Assembly (NCBI GenBank): GCA_000998135.1
Contig: LCCV01000015.1
Coordinates: 1-47,410 of the forward strand
Length of the DNA stretch: 47,410 bases
From: Parcubacteria group bacterium GW2011_GWA2_42_14
GTDB taxonomy: Bacteria; Patescibacteriota; Minisyncoccia; Sungbacterales; GWA2-42-14
Direction: 5' to 3'
Shown here: positions 24,825 to 33,819 of the stretch, in pieces
Layout of the letters: each line of letters begins with the position of its first letter
How positions within the stretch are numbered: the first letter of the stretch is position 1
The notes under the pieces: generated by a model
Databases searched by the model: none
Told to the model about the DNA's origin: nothing
The model's input: the letters and a program-made list of their open reading frames with translations, nothing else
Program-made: the position numbers and the translations under genes

Positions 24825-26045
24825 TTATAACCCGCCCAGCCCTCCATAAATCGGCTGTATTATGGAAACGGCAAAAAGCCCGACTACTCCGCCGATGAAT
24901 ATCATCAGCATCGGCTCAACAATGGTGGAGAGATTTTTGGTGGTGGTAGTGACATCTTCTTCGTAAAATATGGCCAAGCGAAAAAGCATTCGTGATATGG
25001 TGCCGGTTTCTTCTCCGACCGATATGGTCTGGGTGAACATCGGCGGAAAAAGCTTAGGGAATTTTTTAAGGGTTTCGTTAAGAGGTTTGCCTTTTTGTAT
25101 GTCTTCCGAGGCCTGAGCTATGGCTTGTCTGAATAAAACATTACCCAATACCGAAGAAGTTATTTCTAGGGCCTTGGTTATGGAAACGCCCGAGATTATC
25201 AGGGAGCCGAAGGTTCTCGCCATCCTGGCAATATTGAATTTTTGAATAAGCGGGCCAAATACCGGAATTTTGATTATAATTTTGTCAAAAATTTCCTTAC
25301 CGCTCTTTGTTTTTATAATTCTAACAAACAGCGCAATAAAACCGGCAAAACCAATGACTACATAAAGATAATAGGTTAAAAGAAAACTGGATGAAGCAAT
25401 AAGAATTCTCGTGGTGATAGGCAGTTGTATTTCCAATTCCGCGAAAGTTGAGGTCAGGGTGGGGACCACATAAACAAGCATTAAAATGCCTATGGCCAGG
25501 AGCACCGTAACAATTATGGCAGGATAGATCATCGCGCTCCTTACGCGGGATCTTAAGTCATAATCGCGTTTCATTTGGCGCGAAAGAAGAATCAGGGTTT
25601 TTTCAAGTTTTCCCGAAACTTCGCCGGAAGCAATCATGTTTATGAAAATATCGCCAAAAATTTTATTATGAGGCATCATGCTTTCGGAAAAATTTTTGCC
25701 CTTGTTGACGTTTTCAATAATATCAACTATGATTTTTTTGAATTTTAAATTATTGGTTTGTTCGGCCATGGCATCTAAGCTTCTTATTAATGAAAGTCCG
25801 GCTCCTATCATAACCGCCAAGTTTCTCGCAAAATTTATTTTTTCCACCAAACTTACACGGCCTAACCTCCATAAAATGCTTTGAATTTCAAAACTCTTTT
25901 TTTGTTTTGAATCTTTGGCCCACGATTCAATAAGGAGTAAGTTTTTTGCTCTTAATTTGGCTGCCAGGTTCCGCTCGTTTTCGCCATCTTCCTCTCCTTC
26001 AATTTTAGCGCCGGTTTTATCTACGGCAACATACTCAAATAACAT
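24825..26045 (-). CDS. pilC: PilC/GspF inner-membrane platform protein
   Basis: 406 aa. Two repeated GspF domains: the first around 65-190 (FARNLAVMIGAGLSLIRSL), the second around 270-395 (IARMARTFGSLIISGVSITKAL), with three transmembrane helices at about 170-195, 215-240 and 375-398. The N-terminal FEYVAVDKTGAKIEG is standard. Starts 83 bp after pilB across a CATGAATCAT word repeat. Confidence 0.95.
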   Translation of the reverse strand: MLFEYVAVDKTGAKIEGEEDGENERNLAAKLRAKNLLLIESWAKDSKQKKSFEIQSILWRLGRVSLVEKINFARNLAVMIGAGLSLIRSLDAMAEQTNNLKFKKIIVDIIENVNKGKNFSESMMPHNKIFGDIFINMIASGEVSGKLEKTLILLSRQMKRDYDLRSRVRSAMIYPAIIVTVLLAIGILMLVYVVPTLTSTFAELEIQLPITTRILIASSSFLLTYYLYVVIGFAGFIALFVRIIKTKSGKEIFDKIIIKIPVFGPLIQKFNIARMARTFGSLIISGVSITKALEITSSVLGNVLFRQAIAQASEDIQKGKPLNETLKKFPKLFPPMFTQTISVGEETGTISRMLFRLAIFYEEDVTTTTKNLSTIVEPMLMIFIGGVVGLFAVSIIQPIYGGLGGL

Positions 26046-26127
26046 GAATCATTAATCATGAATCGTGGAACATTAAACACAAATATTTTTTAATTCATGT
26101 TACCTGTTTCAGGTTTCATGTTTTAAA

Positions 26128-27882
26128 TCACTCGCTGGTAACTCTCAATACTTCCTCAATCGTCGTTATCCCTTGAGATGCTTTTAATAGGCCGTCTTCA
26201 AGCATGGTAATCATTCCTTCGGCTCGCCCCCTTTTTTCAATTTCATCGGAACTTGCGTTTTTTATTATCAGCTCCCTTATGGAATCTGTTACCTCCATAA
26301 CTTCATGAATTCCGACTCTTCCCTTATATCCGTCCTTGCATTCCTGGTTCGGTTTGGTTCTGGTCCAGGAAATCTTGTCTATTCCCTCATATGGCCCAAT
26401 TGTCCGTTCATTCCTCAAAATTTTTATAATTTGTTCAATATTGACAACTTTTCCCAGGGCCGTTTTTTCAGCGTCATTCATTACATAAGTTTCTTTTTCC
26501 GGGCAAAGAGTTCTGATAAGGCGTTGGGCAATAATGGCGTTAACCGTGGAGGCGATAAGAAACGGCTCCACTTTCATGTCTAAAAGCCGCGGCAGAGCGC
26601 CGGCAGCGGAATTGGTATGAAGGGTTGAAAGTACAAGATGCCCTGTAAGAGCCGCGTTTATGGCTAACCCAGCGGTTTCGTTGTCGCGAATTTCTCCGAC
26701 CATTACAATATCAGGGTCTTGCCGTAATATGCTTCGCAATCCATTGGCAAAGGTTAAACCGATTTCCGGCTTTACCTGTGTTTGGTTGATACCCGGCATT
26801 CTGTATTCAATCGGGTCTTCTACTGTAACAATGTTCACTCCGGGTTTGTTTAAAATATCCAAAATAGTGTAAAGAGTTGTTGTTTTTCCCGAACCGGTCG
26901 GACCGGTAGCAAGAATCATTCCGGTCGGGCGCCTGATGGCTTTGTGCAAAAGCTCGAGGTCGTGAGTATTAAAACCAAGAGTTTCAAGCGTAAACCCTTT
27001 GGAAGTTTCCGGAAGAAGACGCATAACGATTTTTTCTCCGTCAAAAACCGGCATAATGGAAACTCTGAAAGAAATTTTATATTCTGTGGTCTCAATTTTA
27101 AAACGTCCGTCTTGCGGAAGCCGATGTTCATCCAGTTTAAGATTGGACATTACTTTGATTCTGGCCACTGCACCAGCCGCCACCTGCTTGGGCAGGGTCA
27201 TGGCCGGGCGCAGAATCCCATCAATTCGGTATCTTACAATAACTTCGCGCTCGGCCGGTTCAATGTGAATGTCGGAGGCATCTTGCAGTATGGCATGGCG
27301 AAGCAGGGTGTCGACTATCTTTATAACCGGCAGGTCTTCCGCCATTTTTTTCAATTCTTCCGTCTCTTTTTCCTCGTATCCTTTTTCCTGAATGAATTGG
27401 AGCGTGCTTTCCGTTTCCTTTTTTATGATTTCTCCGAATTCCGCCTGCAAACTCTTTTGGTATAATTTCAAAATCTGCTTAATGCTTTTTGGGGTGGTTA
27501 AACGCGGCAGTATTCTTAAATTCGCCTTCTTTTTTATAAATTCAATGGTTTGAATATCATCCGGGTCAAGCATGGCAACCTGAAGTTCGTTTCCATTTTT
27601 TTTGAAAGCAACAATGTTGTTTTTTTTGGCAACGAGCTCGGGTATGATATTTAAAACATTGGGGTCTATATTTTCTTTTTCCAAATTAACAAAAGGAATG
27701 CCCAGAATATAGGCCTCCAGTTTTTTCAAATCTTCCTCCTGCATCAATTTTTTTTCAATCAAAATTTCACTCAGACTCGTTTCTTTCTTTTCCGCTTCTT
27801 CCAAAGCGGCGTTCAAATCCTTTTCTTTCACGAATTCGCTGTCCAGAATAAACGCTTTTAATTGTTCATTAGATACCCTCAT
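26128..27882 (-). CDS. pilB: PilB/GspE extension ATPase
   Basis: 584 aa. N-terminal MshEN/GspE-N-like domain (about 1-150), then the ATPase core: Walker A GPTGSGKTT, Asp box and Walker B DPDIVMVGEIRD, His box GHLVLSTLHTN. Family members usually carry a tetracysteine zinc site near the C-terminus. Here only one Cys of each pair remains (TLCPEKETY and ECKDGYKGR), so zinc binding is probably lost. It drives pilus polymerisation with PilC. Confidence 0.95.
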   Translation of the reverse strand: MRVSNEQLKAFILDSEFVKEKDLNAALEEAEKKETSLSEILIEKKLMQEEDLKKLEAYILGIPFVNLEKENIDPNVLNIIPELVAKKNNIVAFKKNGNELQVAMLDPDDIQTIEFIKKKANLRILPRLTTPKSIKQILKLYQKSLQAEFGEIIKKETESTLQFIQEKGYEEKETEELKKMAEDLPVIKIVDTLLRHAILQDASDIHIEPAEREVIVRYRIDGILRPAMTLPKQVAAGAVARIKVMSNLKLDEHRLPQDGRFKIETTEYKISFRVSIMPVFDGEKIVMRLLPETSKGFTLETLGFNTHDLELLHKAIRRPTGMILATGPTGSGKTTTLYTILDILNKPGVNIVTVEDPIEYRMPGINQTQVKPEIGLTFANGLRSILRQDPDIVMVGEIRDNETAGLAINAALTGHLVLSTLHTNSAAGALPRLLDMKVEPFLIASTVNAIIAQRLIRTLCPEKETYVMNDAEKTALGKVVNIEQIIKILRNERTIGPYEGIDKISWTRTKPNQECKDGYKGRVGIHEVMEVTDSIRELIIKNASSDEIEKRGRAEGMITMLEDGLLKASQGITTIEEVLRVTSE

Positions 27883-27884
27883 AT

Positions 27885-28035
27885 ATCTAAAAATCCTAAA
27901 TTCAAAATCCTAAATCCTAAATAATTTCTAAATTCAAAATTCTGAACGTTTTTCCGCCAAAGGCGGATCCGTCTCCGGCGGAGAATTTTGGATTTGTGAT
28001 TTTGGATTTGTTTAGGATTTAGATATTAGAATTTA
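27885..28035. repeat. AAATCCTAAATTC word-repeat spacer with two CCGCC palindromes
   Basis: The gap between pilB and the response regulator is built of inverted and direct copies of a TCCTAAATTCAAAAT word, with TCCGCC-AAA-GGCGGA and TCCG-TCTC-CGGCGGA side by side at 27953-27982. The same words recur at 41805-41826 and 41921-41980. Confidence 0.8.
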
Positions 28036-28047
28036 GGATTTTGTGGT

Positions 28048-28416
28048 TTATAGGTTGAGAGATGTTTTTACTTTTGCCACCAATTCATCAAGTTTATAAT
28101 TGGTTTTTACAAGATAATCCCTGGCTCCCAATTCTATGACTTTTTGAACCTCACCCATACCCTCAAGGTTCGTAAGCACTACTACCGGTATGGATTTTGT
28201 TTCCGGGTCCGCCTGTAGTTGGCGCAATACCTCAAAACCATCCATTTTTGGAAGAATGAGATCAAGAAGTAACAGATCGGGCTTTTTCTGCCTAGCTAAA
28301 CGGACTCCTGTTTCGCCGTCAAGGGCCTGTATTACCTCAAATCCTTCGCTGGTAAAAGCGCTGGAAAGAGTTTTTTGTAAAGCCGGTTCGTCCTCGATGA
28401 ATAAAATCTTTTTCAT
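28048..28416 (-). CDS. Single-domain response regulator beside the pilus locus
   Basis: 122 aa from ATG 28416 (MKKILFIEDEPALQK); an open extension upstream is word repeat. Acid pair IEDE, phosphoacceptor in LLLLDLILPKMDG, Thr in VVLTNLE, Lys in YLVKTNY. It lies between a histidine kinase (59 bp upstream) and pilB and is likely the kinase's partner, with no DNA-binding domain. Confidence 0.92.
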   Translation of the reverse strand: MKKILFIEDEPALQKTLSSAFTSEGFEVIQALDGETGVRLARQKKPDLLLLDLILPKMDGFEVLRQLQADPETKSIPVVVLTNLEGMGEVQKVIELGARDYLVKTNYKLDELVAKVKTSLNL

Positions 28417-28474
28417 GAAACTTGAAACATGTAGCACGAAACTCGAATCAAAAATATGATTCATGATTCATGAT

Positions 28475-29422
28475 TCATGGTTTAATAGGTAAAGTAAACC
28501 AAAAAGTAGACCCCGTATCAATTTCGGACTTAAACCCGATTTCTCCTCCAAGTTCTTCAACAACCGCCTTGGCAATAAATAAACCAAGCCCCGATCCTTG
28601 GGTTTGGTGTTTTACCGCGTTATCAGAACGGAAAAATTTCTGAAAAATAAATTTTTGTTGTTCTCTCGGGATGCCCACGCCGTCATCGTGAATTTCCCAT
28701 TTTAAAAATCTGCCTTCGCTCTTTATATAAACATCAATCTTGCCCTTGCCGCGTGAATAACGGATAGCATTATCAATTAAATTTTGAACAACCATTTTCA
28801 CTCTGTCCATATCCCCTATGATATCCGGCGGAGACAATAAGGGATGCAGTTCAATTTCAACGTTATAGGCCTTGGCGTACCAAATCACCGAGTTAACCAT
28901 ATCTTCGGTAATTTTGTAAAGAGGTATGGGATTTCTTGCTAAAACCAATCTGTTAGATTCAATGCGGTTTGCTTCCAAAAGTAAACTTACCAGCTGAATC
29001 ATGCGTTCGGTATTTTCTTTCAGAATATTTAAATACATGCCGTCGTCCCGATTAAATTTTTGGCCCTCGGATTCTTTTATAAGAATATCCATGGTCCATT
29101 TGAATATGGAAAGAGGAGAACGAAGCTGGTGCGACACAATGCTTATAAATTCGCTTTTTAAAAGATTGGCTTCGGCTATTTTGTTGAAACCGGATATAAT
29201 GAAGTTTCCGATAACAAGAATAAGAACAGAGACAGAAACAACCACCAATGCCGCAACCATCGGCTCATCGGTATAGCGCGATGCCAGAAAATAACTTCCC
29301 AGCATGGCGCAAATATTTATAAAGCCCATCACAATGAAAAGAAAGGGCGGGCACTCCCAAAGCCCCAAACCGCTTCTTTTACATTCACCGAAAACATGAC
29401 CATCTTTTATAAAACCAAACAT
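28475..29422 (-). CDS. Membrane histidine kinase
   Basis: 315 aa from ATG 29422. Two hydrophobic segments lie at about 24-45 and 55-78. The H-box is ISIVSHQLRSPLSIF, followed by an N-box (NLIDNAIRYS), G1 DDGVGIP and G2 GSGLGLFIAKAVVEELGG. No sensor domain beyond the membrane helices, so it likely senses a membrane or protein cue. Choice of start: an upstream in-frame ATG lies inside the probable -10 region, so the next ATG is preferred, and its mRNA may be leaderless. Confidence 0.9.
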   Translation of the reverse strand: MFGFIKDGHVFGECKRSGLGLWECPPFLFIVMGFINICAMLGSYFLASRYTDEPMVAALVVVSVSVLILVIGNFIISGFNKIAEANLLKSEFISIVSHQLRSPLSIFKWTMDILIKESEGQKFNRDDGMYLNILKENTERMIQLVSLLLEANRIESNRLVLARNPIPLYKITEDMVNSVIWYAKAYNVEIELHPLLSPPDIIGDMDRVKMVVQNLIDNAIRYSRGKGKIDVYIKSEGRFLKWEIHDDGVGIPREQQKFIFQKFFRSDNAVKHQTQGSGLGLFIAKAVVEELGGEIGFKSEIDTGSTFWFTLPIKP

Positions 29423-29428
29423 GTTTTC

Positions 29429-29459
29429 AGTATAGCACATTTCGGAAAGGGTTAATCAA
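29429..29459 (-). promoter_or_regulatory. Promoter of the histidine kinase, possibly leaderless
   Basis: Minus strand reads TTGATT (29459-29454), 19 bp, then TGC-TATACT (extended -10, box at 29434-29429). Transcription would begin about 7 nt later, at or within a base of ATG 29422. Confidence 0.5.
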
Positions 29460-29564
29460 TATTCCAAGTATTAATTATTAACACTTTAAATGATATTGAC
29501 TTTTCAACGGTTTCTGTGCTACGGATAAAGCATTAATATTTCTTTGAAAACAAGGAAAACCGCG

Positions 29565-30887
29565 ATGAACACTGAATCTTACGCTGATTTGCACAGAAAA
29601 TGGATTATTCCGACAACTATCGGCTCCGAAGAAAAAGATGCCTTGGTTCGGGGAAACGGTGTTTGGGTATGGGATGAAAACGGCAAAAAATATTTTGACG
29701 CCTGCTCGCAGGTAAGTTGCGCCAACATCGGGCATAATCATCCGAAATTTACAGCCCTTATGAAACATTTTTGGCATGAAGCAGGACTAAAAAATGCCAT
29801 AAGCGTTACTATGGGAACAGATTTTTTTTATGAAAACTATCTATATAAAAGACAGGCATATGATTTTGATCTTACACCGATAGCCCTGGCAGACCGTTTA
29901 GCCCCCCATCTTTTTGGTAAAGATAATACAATATTCGGTTTTCAATCCACCGGCGCTGAAGGGGTAAATTTAGCCATTCGTTATTTCCGAACCATCACTG
30001 AAAAAAAATACTGGATCTCTTTTGAAAAAGCGTTTCATGGCAGGCACGGAGAATCACGCGACAGTTCGGATTCAAACCCGGTGCATTGGAATGAGGCCGA
30101 AAGAAACGGAAATGTCTTTTTCCTTCCTTTTCCCGAAACCTTCGAAGACCTGAAACGAGCCAAAGAACGGCTTAATGGCATTCCCTTAAAAGAATGCGCC
30201 TGTTTGATTTATGAGCCGGTGCAGGGCGAAGGCGGAGGCATGAGGGTCGGCTGGTACCTTCGTCAGCTGGAAACAATTCTTAAAGAAGAAGGAATTTTTT
30301 CCATATCGGACGAAATCCAGTCGGGACTCGGCCGTTGTGGCGCATGGTTCGGTTATCAGCAGCTCGGCCTTAATCCGGATGCGGTGGTTATGGGAAAAAC
30401 ATTGGGTTCCGGAGTTCCGGTCAGCGCTATCGGCATCAAACGGGATGCTGTCGGGAAAAAACCATTTATGCCGGGCAAGGTATCCGGCACATTTTCCATG
30501 AGTCCTATTGGAATGGCCGCGGCCAATATTACCATGCATATTTACGAAGAAGAAAAAATCGTGGAAAACGCGGCAAAGCTTTCGCCGTTATTCCATAAAA
30601 TTTTGTATGAAGCAATTGAATCGTTTAATGAAAATGACGGCTTTAATCCTTACTTTAAGGTTGACGGCATAGGACTTTATAAAAGCATTAAGCCTTATAC
30701 TTTTACAGGAAATCATGACGCTGGTAAACGTAACCAACTCGTAGAAAAACTACGGGAACTCGGCGTTTGGACCCTTGGCGCTTCCAAGAATTATCCGGCA
30801 GTGCGCTTAACCCCTCCGTTGATTTCCACCGAATCCGACCTCAAATTCCTGGCTGATGCGCTTGCCAAGGCAATTCGTTCAGCATAA
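29565..30887 (+). CDS. Class III (omega) aminotransferase
   Basis: 440 aa from ATG 29565 with AAGGA upstream; a TTG 21 bases earlier is also open. Fold type I, class III: cofactor loop STGAEGVNLA, ISDEIQSGLGR (Asp binding the pyridine N), and PLP lysine K278 in VMGKTLGSGVP. Size and motifs fit ornithine, lysine-6, 4-aminobutyrate or similar aminotransferases. With the P5C dehydrogenase at 8450, ornithine delta-aminotransferase activity would complete ornithine to glutamate, but specificity cannot be read from sequence alone. Confidence 0.88.
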   Translation: MNTESYADLHRKWIIPTTIGSEEKDALVRGNGVWVWDENGKKYFDACSQVSCANIGHNHPKFTALMKHFWHEAGLKNAISVTMGTDFFYENYLYKRQAYDFDLTPIALADRLAPHLFGKDNTIFGFQSTGAEGVNLAIRYFRTITEKKYWISFEKAFHGRHGESRDSSDSNPVHWNEAERNGNVFFLPFPETFEDLKRAKERLNGIPLKECACLIYEPVQGEGGGMRVGWYLRQLETILKEEGIFSISDEIQSGLGRCGAWFGYQQLGLNPDAVVMGKTLGSGVPVSAIGIKRDAVGKKPFMPGKVSGTFSMSPIGMAAANITMHIYEEEKIVENAAKLSPLFHKILYEAIESFNENDGFNPYFKVDGIGLYKSIKPYTFTGNHDAGKRNQLVEKLRELGVWTLGASKNYPAVRLTPPLISTESDLKFLADALAKAIRSA

Positions 30888-30894
30888 CCACCAC

Positions 30895-30916
30895 AGGCCT
30901 CAATCGAGGCCTTTTT
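30895..30916 (+). terminator. Terminator after the aminotransferase
   Basis: AGGCCTC-AATC-GAGGCCT followed by TTTTT. Confidence 0.88.
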
Positions 30917-30936
30917 GCTGTCTTTTTTAGCCAAAG

Positions 30937-30972
30937 TATCTATTTATTTATCTATCGTCCAATAAATAGATA
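30937..30972. promoter_or_regulatory. 12-bp-arm inverted repeat upstream of recG
   Basis: TATCTATTTATT (30937-30948) and its complement (30961-30972) with a 12-nt spacer, 50 bp before the recG start. Could be an operator or cruciform site; function unknown. Confidence 0.45.
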
Positions 30973-31022
30973 TCAAGCAAAAATATGTTTTCATGCGCTT
31001 TCTTTTATGTTAGTTTTAACTT

Positions 31023-33278
31023 ATGAAATTGGAAGATAAAATAGAAAATATTTTTCGTTTGACTCCGGCCAAAAAGTCGGCGTTAAAAAAACTGGGCATT
31101 ACAACAGCGCGAGATATGCTTTATTATTTTCCCTTTCGTTATATTGAATTTTCCGGACTGAAAAAAATCAGTGAATTGGTTATTGGAGAACATGCGTCCG
31201 TCATTGGCGAGGTCGTAAAAATAGAAGCGGAAAAAACCTGGAAGAAAAAAATGATAATTGCTCAGGGAGCGCTCAAAGACGATACCGGCTTAGTCAGTAT
31301 TGTCTGGTTTAATCAGCCGTATTTAGCCAATATCTTAAAACCCGGAGCCAAAATAATGATTTCCGGAAAGGCAGCATATAAAAAAGGGAAATTATTTTTT
31401 GCCAATCCGGAGTGGCAAATTCTAACTAACAACCTACAACTTACAACTGACAACAAACAACCGACTACTCTATTGCCAGTATATTCCGAAACTTACGGGG
31501 TTTCTTCAGAATGGCTAAGGTGGCAGATAAAAAGATTATTTGATGAAATAGGGGCTCTTCCAGAAATAATTCCGGAAGAAATTTTGAAAAAATATCACTT
31601 GCCTGGCGTAAAAAGAGCTTTAATGGCCGCGCATTTTCCTAAAACCATGGCTGAAGCCGGGGCCGCAAAAAAACGATTTGCTTTTGAAGAAATATTTTTC
31701 ATACAGCTGGAAAGGCAAAAACAAAGAAAAAAGAATGAAGAAATAAAAGGAGTATCAATTAAACCAAACGAAGAACTCATAAAAGAATTTAAGGGCTTTT
31801 TGCCGTATAAACTTACTTCTGCCCAGGAAAAGGTTATTTCCCAAATTTTGGATGATTTTAAAAAACCGCATCCTATGTCGCGTTTACTTGAAGGAGATGT
31901 GGGTTCCGGAAAAACAATTGTGGCGGCCGCTGTGTCGCTTAGTGTCGTTAATAACAATTATCAGGTTGCTTTTATGGCCCCAACTGAAATTCTGGCGCGA
32001 CAGCACTTTGAAGAATTTATCCGCCGTCTTGAGCCCTTTCGCGTTTCCATCGGACTTCTTACTTCTTCCGAATCAAAAAAATTTCCGTCAAAACTATCTT
32101 TTAAAAAATCTGCCGTTCTTTCCAAAAGCCAGCTTTTAAAATTCGTTGAAGCGGGAGACATAAAAATTTTAATAGGCACCCACGCCTTAATTCAGGATAA
32201 AGTTAAATTTAAAAAATTGGGGCTGGTTATAATTGACGAACAACATCGTTTCGGAACGGAACAACGGGCTCACCTCGTCAAAAACAAAGAAGAAATAAAA
32301 CAATATGGCGATTCCCCCAAACTCCTTAAAAAATCCCAAATTGGTTTTGTAAAATCAGCTCCGCATCTTTTATCAATGACCGCAACCCCGATTCCGAGAA
32401 CCCTTGCCCTGACTATTTATGGAGACCTTGATTTGTCGGTTTTAGATGAAATGCCGCCCGGCCGTATAAAAATTATCACCAGGGTAGTCTCGCCAAAAGA
32501 ACGCGTAAACACTTACGAATTCATTCGGGAAGAAATTAAAAAGGGCAGGCAGGCATTTGTTATTTGCCCTCGCATTGATGCTGCGCCGCGGAATAACGCG
32601 GACAAAACGCGGACTAACGCAGGAACGTTTCCGCGACTATCTGCGTCAAGTCCGCGTAATCCCGCGCTCCCCTTACAGGAGATGAAGGCGGTAAAGGAAG
32701 AATATAAAAAGTTAAAAGAGCATATTTTTCCGGAATTTGAAATTGCCATGCTTCACGGAAAATTAAAGCCCAAAGAAAAAGAAGAAGTAATGAAAAAATT
32801 TTCCGCCCCCGCCGGAGACCACAAAATTGATATTCTCGTTTCAACTTCCGTTGTTGAAGTCGGCGTGGATGTTCCCAATGCCACCATTATGATGATTGAG
32901 GGCGGAGAAAGATTTGGTTTAGCCCAGCTTCATCAATTCCGTGGCAGAGTTGGAAGAGGCGAACATCAATCGTATTGTTTTGTATTTACCGAGCATTCAT
33001 CGGGACGCGTCAGAGAAAGATTACGTGCGCTTCAGGATTCAAAAAACGGCTTTGAACTTGCTGAATATGACCTAATGTTTCGTGGGCCCGGAGAACTTTC
33101 CGGCAGAAATCAATGGGGAATGAGTGATATGGGAATGGAAGCCCTAAAAAACATAAAAATGGTTGAAGCGGCGCGTCTTGAAGCTCAAAATCTCATCAAT
33201 CAAGACCCGGAATTAAAAAAATACCCGTTTTTACAAAAACGGGTTCAGGAAATCGGTGAAAAGCTTCATTTTGAATGA
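31023..33278 (+). CDS. recG: ATP-dependent DNA helicase RecG
   Basis: 751 aa against the usual ~690. It has an N-terminal OB/wedge domain. Helicase motifs are I (GDVGSGKT), II (DEQH), III (SMTATPIPRT), V and VI (QFRGRVGRGEHQSYC), plus the TRG-region FELAEYDLMFRGPGEL...QWGMSD. RecG regresses stalled replication forks and branch-migrates Holliday junctions. Two word-repeat blocks are inserted in frame: NNLQLTTDNKQPTT near residue 140 and PRNNADKTRTNAGTFPRL near residues 520-555. The latter is the same element as the fourth tsaD insert. Both lie between motifs. Confidence 0.95.
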   Translation: MKLEDKIENIFRLTPAKKSALKKLGITTARDMLYYFPFRYIEFSGLKKISELVIGEHASVIGEVVKIEAEKTWKKKMIIAQGALKDDTGLVSIVWFNQPYLANILKPGAKIMISGKAAYKKGKLFFANPEWQILTNNLQLTTDNKQPTTLLPVYSETYGVSSEWLRWQIKRLFDEIGALPEIIPEEILKKYHLPGVKRALMAAHFPKTMAEAGAAKKRFAFEEIFFIQLERQKQRKKNEEIKGVSIKPNEELIKEFKGFLPYKLTSAQEKVISQILDDFKKPHPMSRLLEGDVGSGKTIVAAAVSLSVVNNNYQVAFMAPTEILARQHFEEFIRRLEPFRVSIGLLTSSESKKFPSKLSFKKSAVLSKSQLLKFVEAGDIKILIGTHALIQDKVKFKKLGLVIIDEQHRFGTEQRAHLVKNKEEIKQYGDSPKLLKKSQIGFVKSAPHLLSMTATPIPRTLALTIYGDLDLSVLDEMPPGRIKIITRVVSPKERVNTYEFIREEIKKGRQAFVICPRIDAAPRNNADKTRTNAGTFPRLSASSPRNPALPLQEMKAVKEEYKKLKEHIFPEFEIAMLHGKLKPKEKEEVMKKFSAPAGDHKIDILVSTSVVEVGVDVPNATIMMIEGGERFGLAQLHQFRGRVGRGEHQSYCFVFTEHSSGRVRERLRALQDSKNGFELAEYDLMFRGPGELSGRNQWGMSDMGMEALKNIKMVEAARLEAQNLINQDPELKKYPFLQKRVQEIGEKLHFE

Positions 33279-33348
33279 ATTTACGGGGTTCAATCTTATA
33301 AAAACAATAGAAAAATCCGGGTTTTAGTTCGAATCTTGACTATATTAT

Positions 33349-33792
33349 TTAGGCATTAATTTCTGCCAACTGTTGGTTGATAAATTCTTCACAACGCGTC
33401 TTCAAATTATCCTCTTTATGTTTTTCCGCCCTTGCAACCTCAAGTTCAATTGTCTGGTTTCGCAATAATTCAAGTATTACTTCAAGCTGTTCTTCGGTAA
33501 GATTAACCTCTGTATTTGTTCTGCCTGCTATTTCAGTGAAAATGGGAATGGGTTCATCCTGTCCGTGTACCCACGAGGTAAACACTTCCCGATACCTTTG
33601 AATGTCCAATGTTGAAGGCGCTGATGCGTGCCGTAAGAAATTCATTTTGCTTACAACAGTTCCAAATCCACCTCCACGACTAAACAAGTCCTTCCAAGAA
33701 GTGTAATGAACCAAGTTCGCCTGCTCTTGGCGATATGGAATCAAGGAAGAAAAACGCGGATCGCTCCATACGTTTACGAAACTAATTCCCAT
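33349..33792 (-). CDS. Hypothetical protein
   Basis: 147 aa, no signal or membrane segment. N-terminal half contains FVNVWSDPRFSSLIPYRQEQ; the C-terminal half is helical and charged (LTEEQLEVILELLRNQ onwards). No family recognised. It converges on recG and lies 27 bp downstream of the VirB2-like membrane protein gene, both on the minus strand. Confidence 0.6.
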   Translation of the reverse strand: MGISFVNVWSDPRFSSLIPYRQEQANLVHYTSWKDLFSRGGGFGTVVSKMNFLRHASAPSTLDIQRYREVFTSWVHGQDEPIPIFTEIAGRTNTEVNLTEEQLEVILELLRNQTIELEVARAEKHKEDNLKTRCEEFINQQLAEINA

Positions 33793-33819
33793 GCTTTGGC
33801 CAGTAGACCATTATTTAGT

